Shown here piece by piece: positions 38,704-47,854 of a stretch of 64,000 nt of DNA; the first letter of the stretch is position 1, and every line of letters begins with the position of its first letter. This DNA comes from Sphingomonas sp. MA1305 (GTDB lineage: Bacteria; Pseudomonadota; Alphaproteobacteria; Sphingomonadales; Sphingomonadaceae): positions 1,178,001 to 1,242,000 of the forward strand of contig NZ_RCVT01000001.1 in NCBI RefSeq assembly GCF_016107325.1, written 5' to 3'. A model generated the notes under the pieces. That model did not search any database. It was not told where the DNA came from and saw only the letters and a program-made list of their open reading frames with translations. The translations under genes and the position numbers were made by a program.

Positions 38704-39471
38704 TCAGGCTCCCGGTGCCACGACCTGCGCCAAGGCGCCGTCGATCGTCACGGTCGTGCCGGTGATGTAATCGGCGGCCGGCGACAGCAAGAAGGCGACC
38801 AGGGCGGCGACCTCGTCCGGGCGACCGGCTCGGCCCCATGGGATATTCGCTTCGAGCTTGCGGCGATAATCGACGTCTTCGACCGCCTTTTCGTTCATCG
38901 GGGTCAGGATCATGCCGGGCGCAACGCCGTTCACCGCGATCTGCTGCGGCGCGAGTTCGAGCGCCAGCGTCGCGGTGAGCTGCGCCAAGCCACCCTTGGC
39001 CGCGTCATAATCAACGCCGCCGGCACGCGGCGCGCGTTCGTGGATCGAGGAGATGTTGACGATCCGACCACCCAGCTTGGCGCCGGTCAGCGCGCGGGCG
39101 AAGCGGCGGCAAGTGAGAAACGGGCCGACCAGATCGGCGTGGAGGACGCGGTCGAACTGCGCCAGCTCCATGTCGACGAGGCGGACGCCGCTCATGTTGA
39201 GACCGGCGGAATTGACCAGCCAATTGGCCGTCCCGAACGCTTTCTCGGTCTCCGCGAACAGCGCCTCGACCGCCGCCTCGTCACCGACGTCGCATTGCAC
39301 GGCAAGGGCGTGGCCGGCACCGCCCGCGTGGTCGGCGACCTGATCGGCGGCCGATCTGTCCTTGAAATAGGTGAAGGCGACGCGGGCGCCGGTCGCGGCC
39401 AAGGCCTGGACGCAGGCTGCGCCGATTCCGGATTCACCGCCAGTGACGATGGCTATGGGCTGTTCGGTCAT
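38704..39471 (-). CDS. Short-chain dehydrogenase/reductase (glucose 1-dehydrogenase-like)
   Basis: A 255-residue classical SDR. It has a TGGESGIGAA cofactor loop (about 10-19), NSAGLN, and a catalytic serine in NISSIHER with Y and K in VDYDAAKGG, and it closes with TGTTVTIDGA. This pattern is near to glucose 1-dehydrogenases and 3-oxoacyl reductases. It is the first gene of the closely packed minus-strand group that continues through the GH130-like protein and ilvD. The neighbour hints at a sugar substrate, but that is inference. Confidence 0.85.
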   Translation of the reverse strand: MTEQPIAIVTGGESGIGAACVQALAATGARVAFTYFKDRSAADQVADHAGGAGHALAVQCDVGDEAAVEALFAETEKAFGTANWLVNSAGLNMSGVRLVDMELAQFDRVLHADLVGPFLTCRRFARALTGAKLGGRIVNISSIHERAPRAGGVDYDAAKGGLAQLTATLALELAPQQIAVNGVAPGMILTPMNEKAVEDVDYRRKLEANIPWGRAGRPDEVAALVAFLLSPAADYITGTTVTIDGALAQVVAPGA

Positions 39472-39552
39472 GGCGACCGAGCGTTTCGCGCGGCCGGGAG
39501 TTCCGTGACAGATGCGTCACGATCCGCGGCGGCCGTGCTACCGCTGGATGGA

Positions 39553-39903
39553 TCAGAGGCCGTCGAGCGCCTTCGCCACCCCGTCCATGGTGAACGGTTT
39601 CTGCAAAACCGGCCGATCGCGGAATTGCGCATCGACGCTGTCGTCGCCGCCGCCGGTCGCGAAGACGAACGGAATGTTCTGCGCGGCCAGCGCCTCGGCG
39701 ACGGGGGTGCTCTTTTCGCCACCGCGGAGATTGACGTCGAGGATCGCGGCGTCGATGCCGCCGTCCTGCACCCGCGCCAGTGCGCTGGCGACGGAGTCGA
39801 CGGTACCGGCATGCTGTTTGTCGAGCACGTCGAGGAAATCCTCGAGCATCATGGCGATCAGGGGCTCGTCCTCGACGATCAGGATTTGGGTCGGCGCTGG
39901 CAT
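39553..39903 (-). CDS. Single-domain response regulator with FATGUY-like motif
   Basis: A 116-residue protein that is only a receiver domain. The acidic pocket is E11-D12, the phospho-acceptor D56 (AILDVNL), T83 and K102 (LQKPF). The stretch PFVFATGG (78-85) resembles the FATGUY motif of the SdrG-like receivers that feed into the alphaproteobacterial general stress response, but the expected tyrosine is replaced (GGDD follows). It lies 58 bases after cckA on the same strand. Its kinase is unknown; CckA is one candidate by position. Confidence 0.85.
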   Translation of the reverse strand: MPAPTQILIVEDEPLIAMMLEDFLDVLDKQHAGTVDSVASALARVQDGGIDAAILDVNLRGGEKSTPVAEALAAQNIPFVFATGGGDDSVDAQFRDRPVLQKPFTMDGVAKALDGL

Positions 39904-39961
39904 GGTCGCGCCTTATCGCGGCTCGTCGCGCTTTGCCAACAGCTTGTTCGCGCCTGCCGTG

Positions 39962-42343
39962 TCAGGTCGAGACCAGAACGTCGCGCGCCGCCTCGGCCAG
40001 TTGCTGCACCGAGAAGGGCTTGGGCAGGAAGGCGACATTGTCGATGTCGATCGATTTGCGCAATTGCTCCTCGGCATAGCCGGACATGAAGATGATCGGC
40101 AGGTCGGGGTAGCGGTCACGCGCATGGCGGACCATCGTCGGCCCGTCCATCGTCGGCATCACGACGTCGCTGATCAGCAGATCGGGCCGGCCGTTGCGGT
40201 CGAGCAGGTCGAGCGCCGCCTCGCCATTCTCTGCGGTCATCACCGTATAGCCCTGCCGCGTCAGCGCGCGTTCGGCGACGGCGCGGACCATGTCCTCGTC
40301 CTCGACCAGCAGAATGGTGCCGGTGCCCCACATCTCGACCGGCTTGGGGGCGGGACGCTGCGGCTGCGGCCGGGCCGCGGTGCCGGCGGCGTGGACGGGC
40401 AGATAGATGGAGAAGACCGCCCCCTCGCCCGGCTTGGAATCGGCGAAGATCCAGCCGCCCGATTGTTTGACGATGCCATAGACGGTCGACAGGCCGAGGC
40501 CGGTGCCCTTGCCCACCTCCTTGGTGGTGAAGAAGGGCTCGAAGATCTTGGGCAGCACCTCGGGCGGGATGCCGGTGCCGGTGTCGCTGACGATCAGCGC
40601 GGTATATTCGGCAACGGGCAGGATGTCGGATGCCATCGCCCGTACCTCGGCGGCGCTGACCGCCTTGGTCTGAATGGTCAGCGTGCCGCCGCCGCGCGGA
40701 TTGGCGGCGAGCATCGCGTCGCGGGCATTGACCGCGAGGTTGACGACGACCTGCTCGAGCTGCCCCGGATCGGCGCGCACCGCACCGAGGCCGCGGCCGT
40801 GACTGACGTCGAGGCGGATCTGCTCGCCCATCAGCCGCTTGAGCAGGCTCGACACCTCGGCGACGACATCGGGCAGCTGCAACACCTGCGGGCGCAGCGT
40901 CTGCTGACGGCTGAAGGCGAGCAGCTGGCGGGTCAGGCTGGCGGCACGGTTGGAATTGGTGCGGATCTGCTGGATGTCGTCATAATCGCTGTCGCCGGGC
41001 GAATGGCGCATCATCATCAGGTCGCAATGGCCGATGATCGCGGTCAGGATGTTGTTGAAATCGTGCGCGACGCCGCCGGCGAGCTGGCCCACTGCCTGCA
41101 TCTTGGTCGCCTGCGCGACCTCGCGCTTCAACCGGCTTTCCTCGCTATTGTCCTTGAGGCTGAGCAACACGGCGGCATCGCCCAGCCCGCGCGCGCCGGC
41201 GATGGTCAGCACCACCGGCTCCTCGGGATGTTCCTTCAGGCGAACCGCCATGTCGGACGAATGGGTCGCCCCGCTGGCGAAGCGCCGGATCGCATCCGCC
41301 ACCGCCGCCTTGTCCTCGCGCACCACCAGGTCGCCGGGATAGAGCGGCGGCGCCTGCGGGTCGACCTGGCCGGCGCGGACGAAGGCGTCGTTCATCTGCA
41401 GGAAGCGCCCCTCGCGGTCGACCAGCGCCATGCCGAACGGCATCAGGCTGACCAGGCTGCGGACGTGCGCCGAGGCGCTGGCGCCGATCGCCGGGGCGCT
41501 GTCCTCGTCGTCGAGCAGCATGACGAGGACGGGCGCGTCCTGCCCCTCGAGGAACGGGATCTGGACGACGCGGAGCGGCGTGCCGTCGAGGCCCTCCCGC
41601 TCGAATCGGACAAGGCGGCGGCTGTCGGTGATCAGCAGGCGGCCGAAGTCGCGCCCCTCCAGCCGCCCCGGCGCGCCGAGCGCACGCAAGGCGAGGACGC
41701 GATTGGCGGCACGGACCCGGCCGTCCGGGCCGAGCAACGCCGCCATCACGCCCGCGGCGCCGAGCCGATCGCCCGCCGGGCCGGCAAGAAACTGCTCGGC
41801 CGAGGCGGCGAGATCGCGCTGTTCGACGACGGCGAAGCGCCATATCAGCAAGTCGCCGTCTTCACCGGCGCGGGTGACCTGGGCAGTCAGCCGACGGCCG
41901 AGCGTGCCGAGGCCGGCGACTTCGCCCATCCCATCGCGCCAGGCGGTACGGCCGGCCTCGCTCAGCCGGGCGACGCCATCATCGTCGAGCGGCAGCCCGG
42001 GCGGGGTCGGGAAACCGGCGAACAGCAGGTCGTAGGCGTCGTTGGCGCAGACCAGGCGGCCGGCGCGGTCGGTGATCGCGATCGCGTCGCCGCTCGCCTG
42101 GGCGATGGCGCGGGTGAAGCCCCAGTCGATGCTGCGCGCCTCGACAGCAGCGACCGGCGCGAGCAGGCGGACGGCGATCGCGATGCCCGCGACGGCGAGC
42201 GCGGCGGCGAGGAAGCCGGCGGCGATCCAGGCACTGCCGACCAGCAGGAACACGACCAGCCCCGCCGCCAGCGCGGTGCCGGCAGCGACCAGGGCCGCCG
42301 CGCGAAGGGGGGACGGACCGGCAGGGAACGGAAGCGAGGCCAT
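39962..42343 (-). CDS. cckA: Cell-cycle hybrid histidine kinase CckA
   Basis: A 793-residue membrane kinase with two N-terminal transmembrane helices (about 14-36 and 38-60) and PAS-like sensor regions (about 75-180 and 290-400). HisKA follows with H427 in [15 protein letters not shown], then the ATPase domain ([32 protein letters not shown]) and a C-terminal receiver with D726 in [13 protein letters not shown]. In Caulobacter CckA drives CtrA and CpdR phosphorylation through ChpT. Domain order and the H-box match CckA well. ctrA, chpT and cpdR are not in the window. Confidence 0.92.
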   Translation of the reverse strand: MASLPFPAGPSPLRAAALVAAGTALAAGLVVFLLVGSAWIAAGFLAAALAVAGIAIAVRLLAPVAAVEARSIDWGFTRAIAQASGDAIAITDRAGRLVCANDAYDLLFAGFPTPPGLPLDDDGVARLSEAGRTAWRDGMGEVAGLGTLGRRLTAQVTRAGEDGDLLIWRFAVVEQRDLAASAEQFLAGPAGDRLGAAGVMAALLGPDGRVRAANRVLALRALGAPGRLEGRDFGRLLITDSRRLVRFEREGLDGTPLRVVQIPFLEGQDAPVLVMLLDDEDSAPAIGASASAHVRSLVSLMPFGMALVDREGRFLQMNDAFVRAGQVDPQAPPLYPGDLVVREDKAAVADAIRRFASGATHSSDMAVRLKEHPEEPVVLTIAGARGLGDAAVLLSLKDNSEESRLKREVAQATKMQAVGQLAGGVAHDFNNILTAIIGHCDLMMMRHSPGDSDYDDIQQIRTNSNRAASLTRQLLAFSRQQTLRPQVLQLPDVVAEVSSLLKRLMGEQIRLDVSHGRGLGAVRADPGQLEQVVVNLAVNARDAMLAANPRGGGTLTIQTKAVSAAEVRAMASDILPVAEYTALIVSDTGTGIPPEVLPKIFEPFFTTKEVGKGTGLGLSTVYGIVKQSGGWIFADSKPGEGAVFSIYLPVHAAGTAARPQPQRPAPKPVEMWGTGTILLVEDEDMVRAVAERALTRQGYTVMTAENGEAALDLLDRNGRPDLLISDVVMPTMDGPTMVRHARDRYPDLPIIFMSGYAEEQLRKSIDIDNVAFLPKPFSVQQLAEAARDVLVST

Positions 42344-42401
42344 TGCCGCGTTCTTCGGGCCGGGGAGCCATCGGCGTCAAGCGGATAGCGCCCCGGCGAC
42401 G

Positions 42402-42426
42402 CCCCCTCCCGATGCGCGGGAGGGGG
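42402..42426. terminator. Perfect 9-bp hairpin between M13 peptidase end and cckA start
   Basis: CCCCCTCCC (42402-42410) pairs fully with GGGAGGGGG (42418-42426) around a 7-base loop. It lies just past the stop of the M13 gene on the minus strand. There is no T run, so termination is plausible but unproved; it could also be a dispersed G+C-rich repeat. Confidence 0.45.
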
Positions 42427-42435
42427 AAGGCGGAG

Positions 42436-44457
42436 TTACCAGATACGGACGCGCTTTTCCGGCGGCAGGACCAGCTTGCCGGTCGGCGCCGGATTGTAGG
42501 CGGCATACCAGGGGTCGAGGTTGCGGACGACCCAGGCGCGCTGCTCGGACGGCGAATGCGGATCGGTCATCAGCCGCTGCTTGAGGTTGGCCTCGCGATA
42601 GTTGCGCCGCCACACCTGTGCCCAGCCAAGATAGAAGCGCTGGTCGCCGGTGAAGCCGTCGATCGTCGGTGCCGGCTTGCCGCCGAGCGACGCCTTGTAG
42701 GCGTCATAGGCGACCGACAGGCCGGCGAGGTCGGCGGTATTCTCGCCGAGCGTCAACGCGCCCTTGACGTGCATGCCGGGCAGCGGCTCGTAGGCGTCAT
42801 ATTCGGCGACGAGCTGCTGGGTCAGCGCCTTGAAGCGGGCGACGTCCTGCGGTGTCCACCAGTCGGTGAGCTGGCCGTGGGCGTCGTATTTCGAACCCTG
42901 GTCGTCGAAATGGTGGCTGAGCTCGTGGCCGATCACGGCGCCGATACCGCCGTAATTGACCGCCGGATCCGCCTTGGGATCGAAGAACGGCGGCTGCAGG
43001 ATCGCGGCGGGGAAGACGATCTCGACCATGCCGAAATTGGCGTAGGCGTTGACCGTCATCGGGGTCATGCCCCATTCCCAGCGCTGCAGCGGCTTGCCGA
43101 GATGCTGGACGTTATAGTCGTGGTTCCACTGGCGGGCGCGCAGCGCGTTGCCGAAGGCGTCGCCGGACACCATCTTCAGCGCGCCATAGTCGCGCCAGCG
43201 GCTCGGATAGCCGATCTTGGGGGTGAAGGCGGCGAGCTTGGCATGCGCCTTGACCTTGGTTTCCGGCGCCATCCATTCCAGCGCGTCGATGCGCTTGCCC
43301 ATGGCGGCCAGCACGTTGCGCACCAACTGGTCGGCCGCCGCCTTGGTCTCCGGCGGGAAATAGCGTGCGACATAAAGCTTGCTGACGTCATCCGACAGCG
43401 CACCACTGGCGAAGCCGACCGCCCGCTTCCAGCGGTCCTCCTGCTGCGGCGTGCCGGACAAGGTCGTGCCGTAGAAGGCGAACTGCTCCTGGTCGAAGGC
43501 GCTCGGCAGGACGCTGGCATAGCCGTCGAGCGTGCGCAGCAGCAATTGATCCTGCAGCACCTGGATCGGTGCCGCGCCGACCAGCCGGGCGATGCCGGTG
43601 ATCGCGCTCGGCTGCGACACGATCAGCGTGTCGACCGGCGTACCGATGCCCTTGAGATAGGTGACGAAGTCGAAGCCGGGCGCGCTCTGCACCAGCTGCG
43701 CGACCGACATCTTGTTGTAGGTCTTGTTGGCGTCGCGGCTGTCGATCCGCGTCCAGCTCACCTGGGCGATCTGGGTCTCGAAATCGACCAGCGCCTTGGC
43801 GCGCGCGGCGGCATTGGGCTCGCCGGCGAGGGTGAACATCTTGGCGATATGCGCCTCGTAGGCCGCCTTCTCCTTGGCGTTCTTCGCCTCGAGGTAATAA
43901 TCGCGGTCGGGCAGGCCGAGCCCGGACTGGCGCATCTCGACGATATAGGTCTCAGGCGCCTTGTCGTCCTGACCGACGCCCGCGCCGAACGGCACGCCGA
44001 CGCCATTGCGATCGGCCTCCGCGATCAGTGACGCGTAATTGGCCTTGGTCGACGCCTTGATCTTGTCTAGCCACGGCTTGACCGGCGCGAGCCCCTTGGC
44101 ATCGATCGTCTGGGTATCGAGATAGGTCGCATAAGCGGTGCCGATCTTCGACCCCTTCTGCTTCGCCGCCGCCTCGAGGATGCCGCGGGTCCGGTCGCGC
44201 GACAGGTCGGCGAGCGTGTCGAACGCGCCGAAGCTCGCCTTGTCCGCCGGGATCGCGGTGGTCTTGGCCCAGGTGCCGTTGGCGAAGGCATAGAAATCGT
44301 CGCCGGGGGCGACCGACTTGTCCATGCCCTGTTCGTCGAAGCCGAAGCGGCCGATCTGCGGCGCGCCGGTGGCGGCGGTGGAGGCCGCATTCTGCGCATG
44401 GACGACGCCGGCGACGGCAGTGGCGCCGAGCAGGCCGGCGATCAGCATCGTTCTCAT
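42436..44457 (-). CDS. M13 (neprilysin-type) zinc metallopeptidase, copy 1
   Basis: A 673-residue secreted peptidase with a signal sequence (MRTMLIAGLLGATAVAGVVHAQ) and the full M13 domain. The zinc motif is in VIGHELSHHFDDQG at about residue 510, and the third ligand and catalytic helper in GENTADLAGLSVAYDAY. The C-terminus RVRIW is the normal end. The ATG at 44457 is chosen from several close ATGs because GGGAGG lies six bases upstream. A paralogue follows upstream on the same strand. M13 enzymes cut short peptides; the periplasmic target is unknown. Confidence 0.93.
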   Translation of the reverse strand: MRTMLIAGLLGATAVAGVVHAQNAASTAATGAPQIGRFGFDEQGMDKSVAPGDDFYAFANGTWAKTTAIPADKASFGAFDTLADLSRDRTRGILEAAAKQKGSKIGTAYATYLDTQTIDAKGLAPVKPWLDKIKASTKANYASLIAEADRNGVGVPFGAGVGQDDKAPETYIVEMRQSGLGLPDRDYYLEAKNAKEKAAYEAHIAKMFTLAGEPNAAARAKALVDFETQIAQVSWTRIDSRDANKTYNKMSVAQLVQSAPGFDFVTYLKGIGTPVDTLIVSQPSAITGIARLVGAAPIQVLQDQLLLRTLDGYASVLPSAFDQEQFAFYGTTLSGTPQQEDRWKRAVGFASGALSDDVSKLYVARYFPPETKAAADQLVRNVLAAMGKRIDALEWMAPETKVKAHAKLAAFTPKIGYPSRWRDYGALKMVSGDAFGNALRARQWNHDYNVQHLGKPLQRWEWGMTPMTVNAYANFGMVEIVFPAAILQPPFFDPKADPAVNYGGIGAVIGHELSHHFDDQGSKYDAHGQLTDWWTPQDVARFKALTQQLVAEYDAYEPLPGMHVKGALTLGENTADLAGLSVAYDAYKASLGGKPAPTIDGFTGDQRFYLGWAQVWRRNYREANLKQRLMTDPHSPSEQRAWVVRNLDPWYAAYNPAPTGKLVLPPEKRVRIW

Positions 44458-44585
44458 TCTCATCCTCCCAAATGTCTTGTTCATGGGATCGGCGGCCCCG
44501 GCTCGACGCGACACGGTCACGGATGTGCCCGATGTGATGCGCCTGTGATGCGGCGCGATGCGCGGCCACCGCCTGCCCGATGGCG

Positions 44586-44615
44586 GAGGGGCGGCGGTCG
44601 TCGCGCGCCCCCCTC
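44586..44615. terminator. Hairpin after the second M13 peptidase gene
   Basis: GAGGGG (44586-44591) pairs with CCCCTC (44610-44615), with further G+C-rich pairing inside. It begins six bases past the stop of the upstream M13 gene on the minus strand. It lacks a T run. Confidence 0.4.
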
Positions 44616-44620
44616 ACCGC

Positions 44621-46687
44621 TTACCAGATGTGGATACGGTCCTGCGGCGCCAGATAATAGGTCTGACCCGGCTTGACGTTGAACGCCCCGTACCAGGGAT
44701 CAAGGTTGCGCACGACATAGGCGCGCCACTGGCCCGGCGTATGTGGATCGGTGGTCAGCTGGTTCTTGATCGACGCCTCGCGCGCCTTGGTCTGCCAGAC
44801 TTGACCGAAGCCCATGAAGAAGCGCTGGTCGCCGGTGTAGCCGTCGATCACCGGTGCCTTCTTGCCCTTCAGCGACAGCTGATAGGCGTCATAGGCGACG
44901 TTGATGCCGGCGAGATCGGCCATGTTCTCGCCAAGCGTCAGCTTGCCGTTGACGTGGCTGCCGGGGATTGGCTCGTAGGCGCCATATTGCGCGACGACCT
45001 TGTCGGTCAGCGCATTGAAGCGGGTGACGTCCTGCGGCGTCCACCAGTCGGAGAAATTGCCCTTCGGGTCGAACTTGCGGCCCTGGTCATCGAAATGGTG
45101 GCTCAGCTCGTGACCGATCACCGCGCCGATCGCGCCATAGTTCACCGCCGGATCGGCGTTCGGGTCGAAGAACGGCGGCTGCAGGATCGCGGCCGGGAAC
45201 ACGACCTCGTTCATCAGCGGATTGGCATAGGCGTTGACCGTCTGCGGCGTCATGAACCATTCGCTGCGGTCGACCGGCTTGCCGATCTTGTTGAGCTGGC
45301 GCCGATATTCGAATTCGGCGACGCGATCGGCATTGCCCAGCACGTCACCCTTGATGACCTGCAGCGTCGAATAGTCGCGCCACTTGTTCGGATAACCGAT
45401 CTTCGGCGTGAAGGCGGCGAGCTTCGCCCGCGCCTTGACCTTGGTCTCGGGTGCCATCCACTCCAGCTTCGACAGACGAATGTCCATCGCCGCGATCAGG
45501 TTGCGGACCAGCTCATCCGCTTTGGCCTTCGACTCGGGCGGGAAATACTTCTGCACATAGACCTGACCGACCGCCTCGCCGAGGCTGCCGTTGACCAGCG
45601 CGACGCCGCGCTTCCAGCGGTCCTTGAGCTGCGGTGTGCCGTTGAGCGTGGTGCCGTAGAAGGCGAACTGGGTGTTGACGAAGGGCGACGACAGCAGCGG
45701 CGCGGCGTTGGAGATGGTGTGGAACGCCAGATATTCCTTCCACACCGGCAGCGGCGTCGCGGCGATGATCTTGGCGGTGCCGGTCAGTGCCGACGGCTGG
45801 CCGACGATGACGCGGGTCTGGCTGCCCAGCCCCTGCGCGGCGAGCATGCCCTGCCAGTCGAAGCCCGGCATGGCGGTGGCGAGCTGCGCCACCTGCATCG
45901 GATTATAGCCCTTTTCGACCTGGCGCAGTTCGGCGCGATCCCAATGGACCTGGGCGATCTGCTTCTCGAGGTCGTAGATCCGCTGCGCTGAGCCCTGCGG
46001 GTCGGGCTGGCCGGCGAGGCGCATCATGTCGGCGATATAGGTGACGTACTTGGTCCGCGCCTCGGCGAACTTGGGGTCGTCCTTGAGGTAATAGTCCTTG
46101 TCGGGCAGGCCCAGCCCGCCCTGGCTCATGTAGACTGCATAAACGGTATTGTCCTTGAGATCCTGCTCGATACCCGCGCCAACCGGCACGTCGATGCCGT
46201 GCATCGTCGCCTCGGCGAACGCCTTGGCGAGATCGGCCTGCGAGTTGATCGCGGCGATCTTGGCGAGGCGCGGCTGCAGCGGCGCGGCGCCCGCCTTTTC
46301 GATCGCGGCCTGATCCATGAAGGTCGCGTAGGTGACGCCGATCTTGTCGTTGATGCTCATCGCACCATTGCTCGACGGGGCCGCCGCGGCGTCCTCGATC
46401 ACCTGGCGCGTCCGCTTCTCCGAAAGGTCGGCGAGGATGGCAAAGCCGCCCCAGCTCGCCCGGTCGGCGGGGATTTCGGTGCGCTTCATCCAGGCACCGT
46501 TGATGTAATTGTAGAAGTCGTTGCCCGGCAGCACGGTCTTGTCCATCGCGCTCAGGTCGACGCCGAATTCGCCGAGCTGCGGCTTGCCCGGCGCGGTCGC
46601 GGTCGCGCCGGTCGTGGCGGTCTGGGCGTAGACGGCACCGGTGGCGGCGGAGGCAAGCAGACAGGCGGCGAGAACCGTTTTGCGCAT
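44621..46687 (-). CDS. M13 (neprilysin-type) zinc metallopeptidase, copy 2
   Basis: A 688-residue paralogue of the preceding M13 enzyme, with signal peptide MRKTVLAACLLASAATGAVYAQ. The zinc motif is in VIGHELSHHFDDQG near residue 527, and GENMADLAGINVAYDAY holds the third ligand region. The two copies share the layout and much of the C-terminal third but differ strongly in the middle, so the duplication is not recent. The ATG at 46687 is supported by AAGGA upstream. The 163-base gap between the copies holds a hairpin and the leader of copy 1, so each may be transcribed separately. Confidence 0.93.
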   Translation of the reverse strand: MRKTVLAACLLASAATGAVYAQTATTGATATAPGKPQLGEFGVDLSAMDKTVLPGNDFYNYINGAWMKRTEIPADRASWGGFAILADLSEKRTRQVIEDAAAAPSSNGAMSINDKIGVTYATFMDQAAIEKAGAAPLQPRLAKIAAINSQADLAKAFAEATMHGIDVPVGAGIEQDLKDNTVYAVYMSQGGLGLPDKDYYLKDDPKFAEARTKYVTYIADMMRLAGQPDPQGSAQRIYDLEKQIAQVHWDRAELRQVEKGYNPMQVAQLATAMPGFDWQGMLAAQGLGSQTRVIVGQPSALTGTAKIIAATPLPVWKEYLAFHTISNAAPLLSSPFVNTQFAFYGTTLNGTPQLKDRWKRGVALVNGSLGEAVGQVYVQKYFPPESKAKADELVRNLIAAMDIRLSKLEWMAPETKVKARAKLAAFTPKIGYPNKWRDYSTLQVIKGDVLGNADRVAEFEYRRQLNKIGKPVDRSEWFMTPQTVNAYANPLMNEVVFPAAILQPPFFDPNADPAVNYGAIGAVIGHELSHHFDDQGRKFDPKGNFSDWWTPQDVTRFNALTDKVVAQYGAYEPIPGSHVNGKLTLGENMADLAGINVAYDAYQLSLKGKKAPVIDGYTGDQRFFMGFGQVWQTKAREASIKNQLTTDPHTPGQWRAYVVRNLDPWYGAFNVKPGQTYYLAPQDRIHIW

Positions 46688-46747
46688 CGTTGGTCCTTGA
46701 GAAAGTAACATCGGATACTGCGTGTTGTAACTGGTTAAGACGCCTCG

Positions 46748-47323
46748 TCAATCGCCAGATTTTGCGTGTCGATGCCGCCACTTACGCGCAATCCACAGCC
46801 GCCAGCCGAGCGCCGAGGCGGCGTAGCCGGCCAGGGCGCAGAGCGCCGTCAGGGTGAGCAGGCCCAGGCCGAATGCCGGCCCCTGCGCCCACAGCCAGTG
46901 GAAGGTGCTGGTCACCCAGTGCAGCCAGCCGGTCGCCGCCTCCGTCACCGGCTGGGCGATGGTCGCCGCCTCGCTGCGCAGCAGCCAGGCGCCGATCCGA
47001 TAGGCGACATACCACAGGAACGGCGTCGTGAACGGGTTGGTGATGAAGGTGGTCAGCGCCGCCACCGGCACATTGGCCCGGAACGGCAGGGCGAACAGCG
47101 CCGCGACGGCGATCTGCGCGACCGGGAACAAGAAGCCGGCGATGACGCCGAGCGCGACCCCGCGCGGCACCGATCGGCGAGTGAAGCGCCACAGGCCGGG
47201 ATCGAGGACGCGATGCGCGACCGGGCGCAGCAGTCGACTCGACTCCATCGATTCGCGGGTGGGGAGATTGCGGTGGCCCCAGGCGGCCAGACGCTGCCAG
47301 ACCGACGCCCCGGCCGCGGGCAT
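46748..47323 (-). CDS. DUF2062 membrane protein
   Basis: A 191-residue inner-membrane protein with two main hydrophobic stretches (about 53-80, and the C-terminal PAFGLGLLTLTALCALAGYAASALG). The conserved centre TNPFTTPFLWYVAYRIGAWL (about 92-111) is the hallmark of DUF2062. Its molecular role is not known. The ATG shares a base with the smpB stop (TGATG), so the two are translated together, an arrangement with no obvious functional reason. Confidence 0.85.
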   Translation of the reverse strand: MPAAGASVWQRLAAWGHRNLPTRESMESSRLLRPVAHRVLDPGLWRFTRRSVPRGVALGVIAGFLFPVAQIAVAALFALPFRANVPVAALTTFITNPFTTPFLWYVAYRIGAWLLRSEAATIAQPVTEAATGWLHWVTSTFHWLWAQGPAFGLGLLTLTALCALAGYAASALGWRLWIARKWRHRHAKSGD

Positions 47324-47805
47324 CAGCCGCGGTCGCGCATGATGCGCGCCGCGTCGCGCTTCCAGTCGCGTTCCTTGATCGCCTCGCGCTTATCGTGCGT
47401 CTTGCGGCCCTTGGCGAGCGCCAGCTCGACCTTGGCGCGGCCGCGGCCGTTAAAATAGACCGACAGCGGGACCAGCGTCATACCCTCGCGTGCGACGGCG
47501 CCGTGCAGCTTGTTGATCTCGCGCTCGTGCAGCAGCAGTTTGCGCGGCCGCTTCGCCTCATGGTTGAAGCGGTTGCCGTGGCTGAATTCGGGCACGTTGG
47601 AATTGACCAGCCACACCTGCCCGTCGCGCACTTCGGCGTAGCTTTCGGCGATCGACCCCTCGCCGAAGCGCAGCGACTTCACCTCGGTGCCGGTCAGCGC
47701 GATGCCCGCCTCGTAGACCGTGTCGATGCTATACTCGAACCGGGCCTTGCGGTTCTCGGCGACGATCTTCTTCTTGTCGAAGGTGGCGGGCTTGGGACGC
47801 GACAT
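47323..47805 (-). CDS. smpB: SsrA-binding protein SmpB
   Basis: A 160-residue partner of tmRNA in ribosome rescue. It has the typical [18 protein letters not shown] start, the [19 protein letters not shown] core and the basic C-terminal tail ([17 protein letters not shown]) that enters the mRNA channel. The tmRNA gene is not seen in this window. It lies 49 bases after dapA on the same strand and is coupled to the DUF2062 gene. Confidence 0.96.
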   Translation of the reverse strand: MSRPKPATFDKKKIVAENRKARFEYSIDTVYEAGIALTGTEVKSLRFGEGSIAESYAEVRDGQVWLVNSNVPEFSHGNRFNHEAKRPRKLLLHEREINKLHGAVAREGMTLVPLSVYFNGRGRAKVELALAKGRKTHDKREAIKERDWKRDAARIMRDRG

Positions 47806-47854
47806 TGCAATGCGATGTAGGGTTCAATCGCGCGGAGGGGAAGCGCCCTTCGGC

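Noticed and set aside
39512..42388. A 958-codon open frame on the plus strand opposite cckA
   Set aside because: Its product is low-complexity R/G/A/D/H sequence with no domain, whereas the minus strand encodes a complete CckA. Long antisense frames are usual at this G+C.
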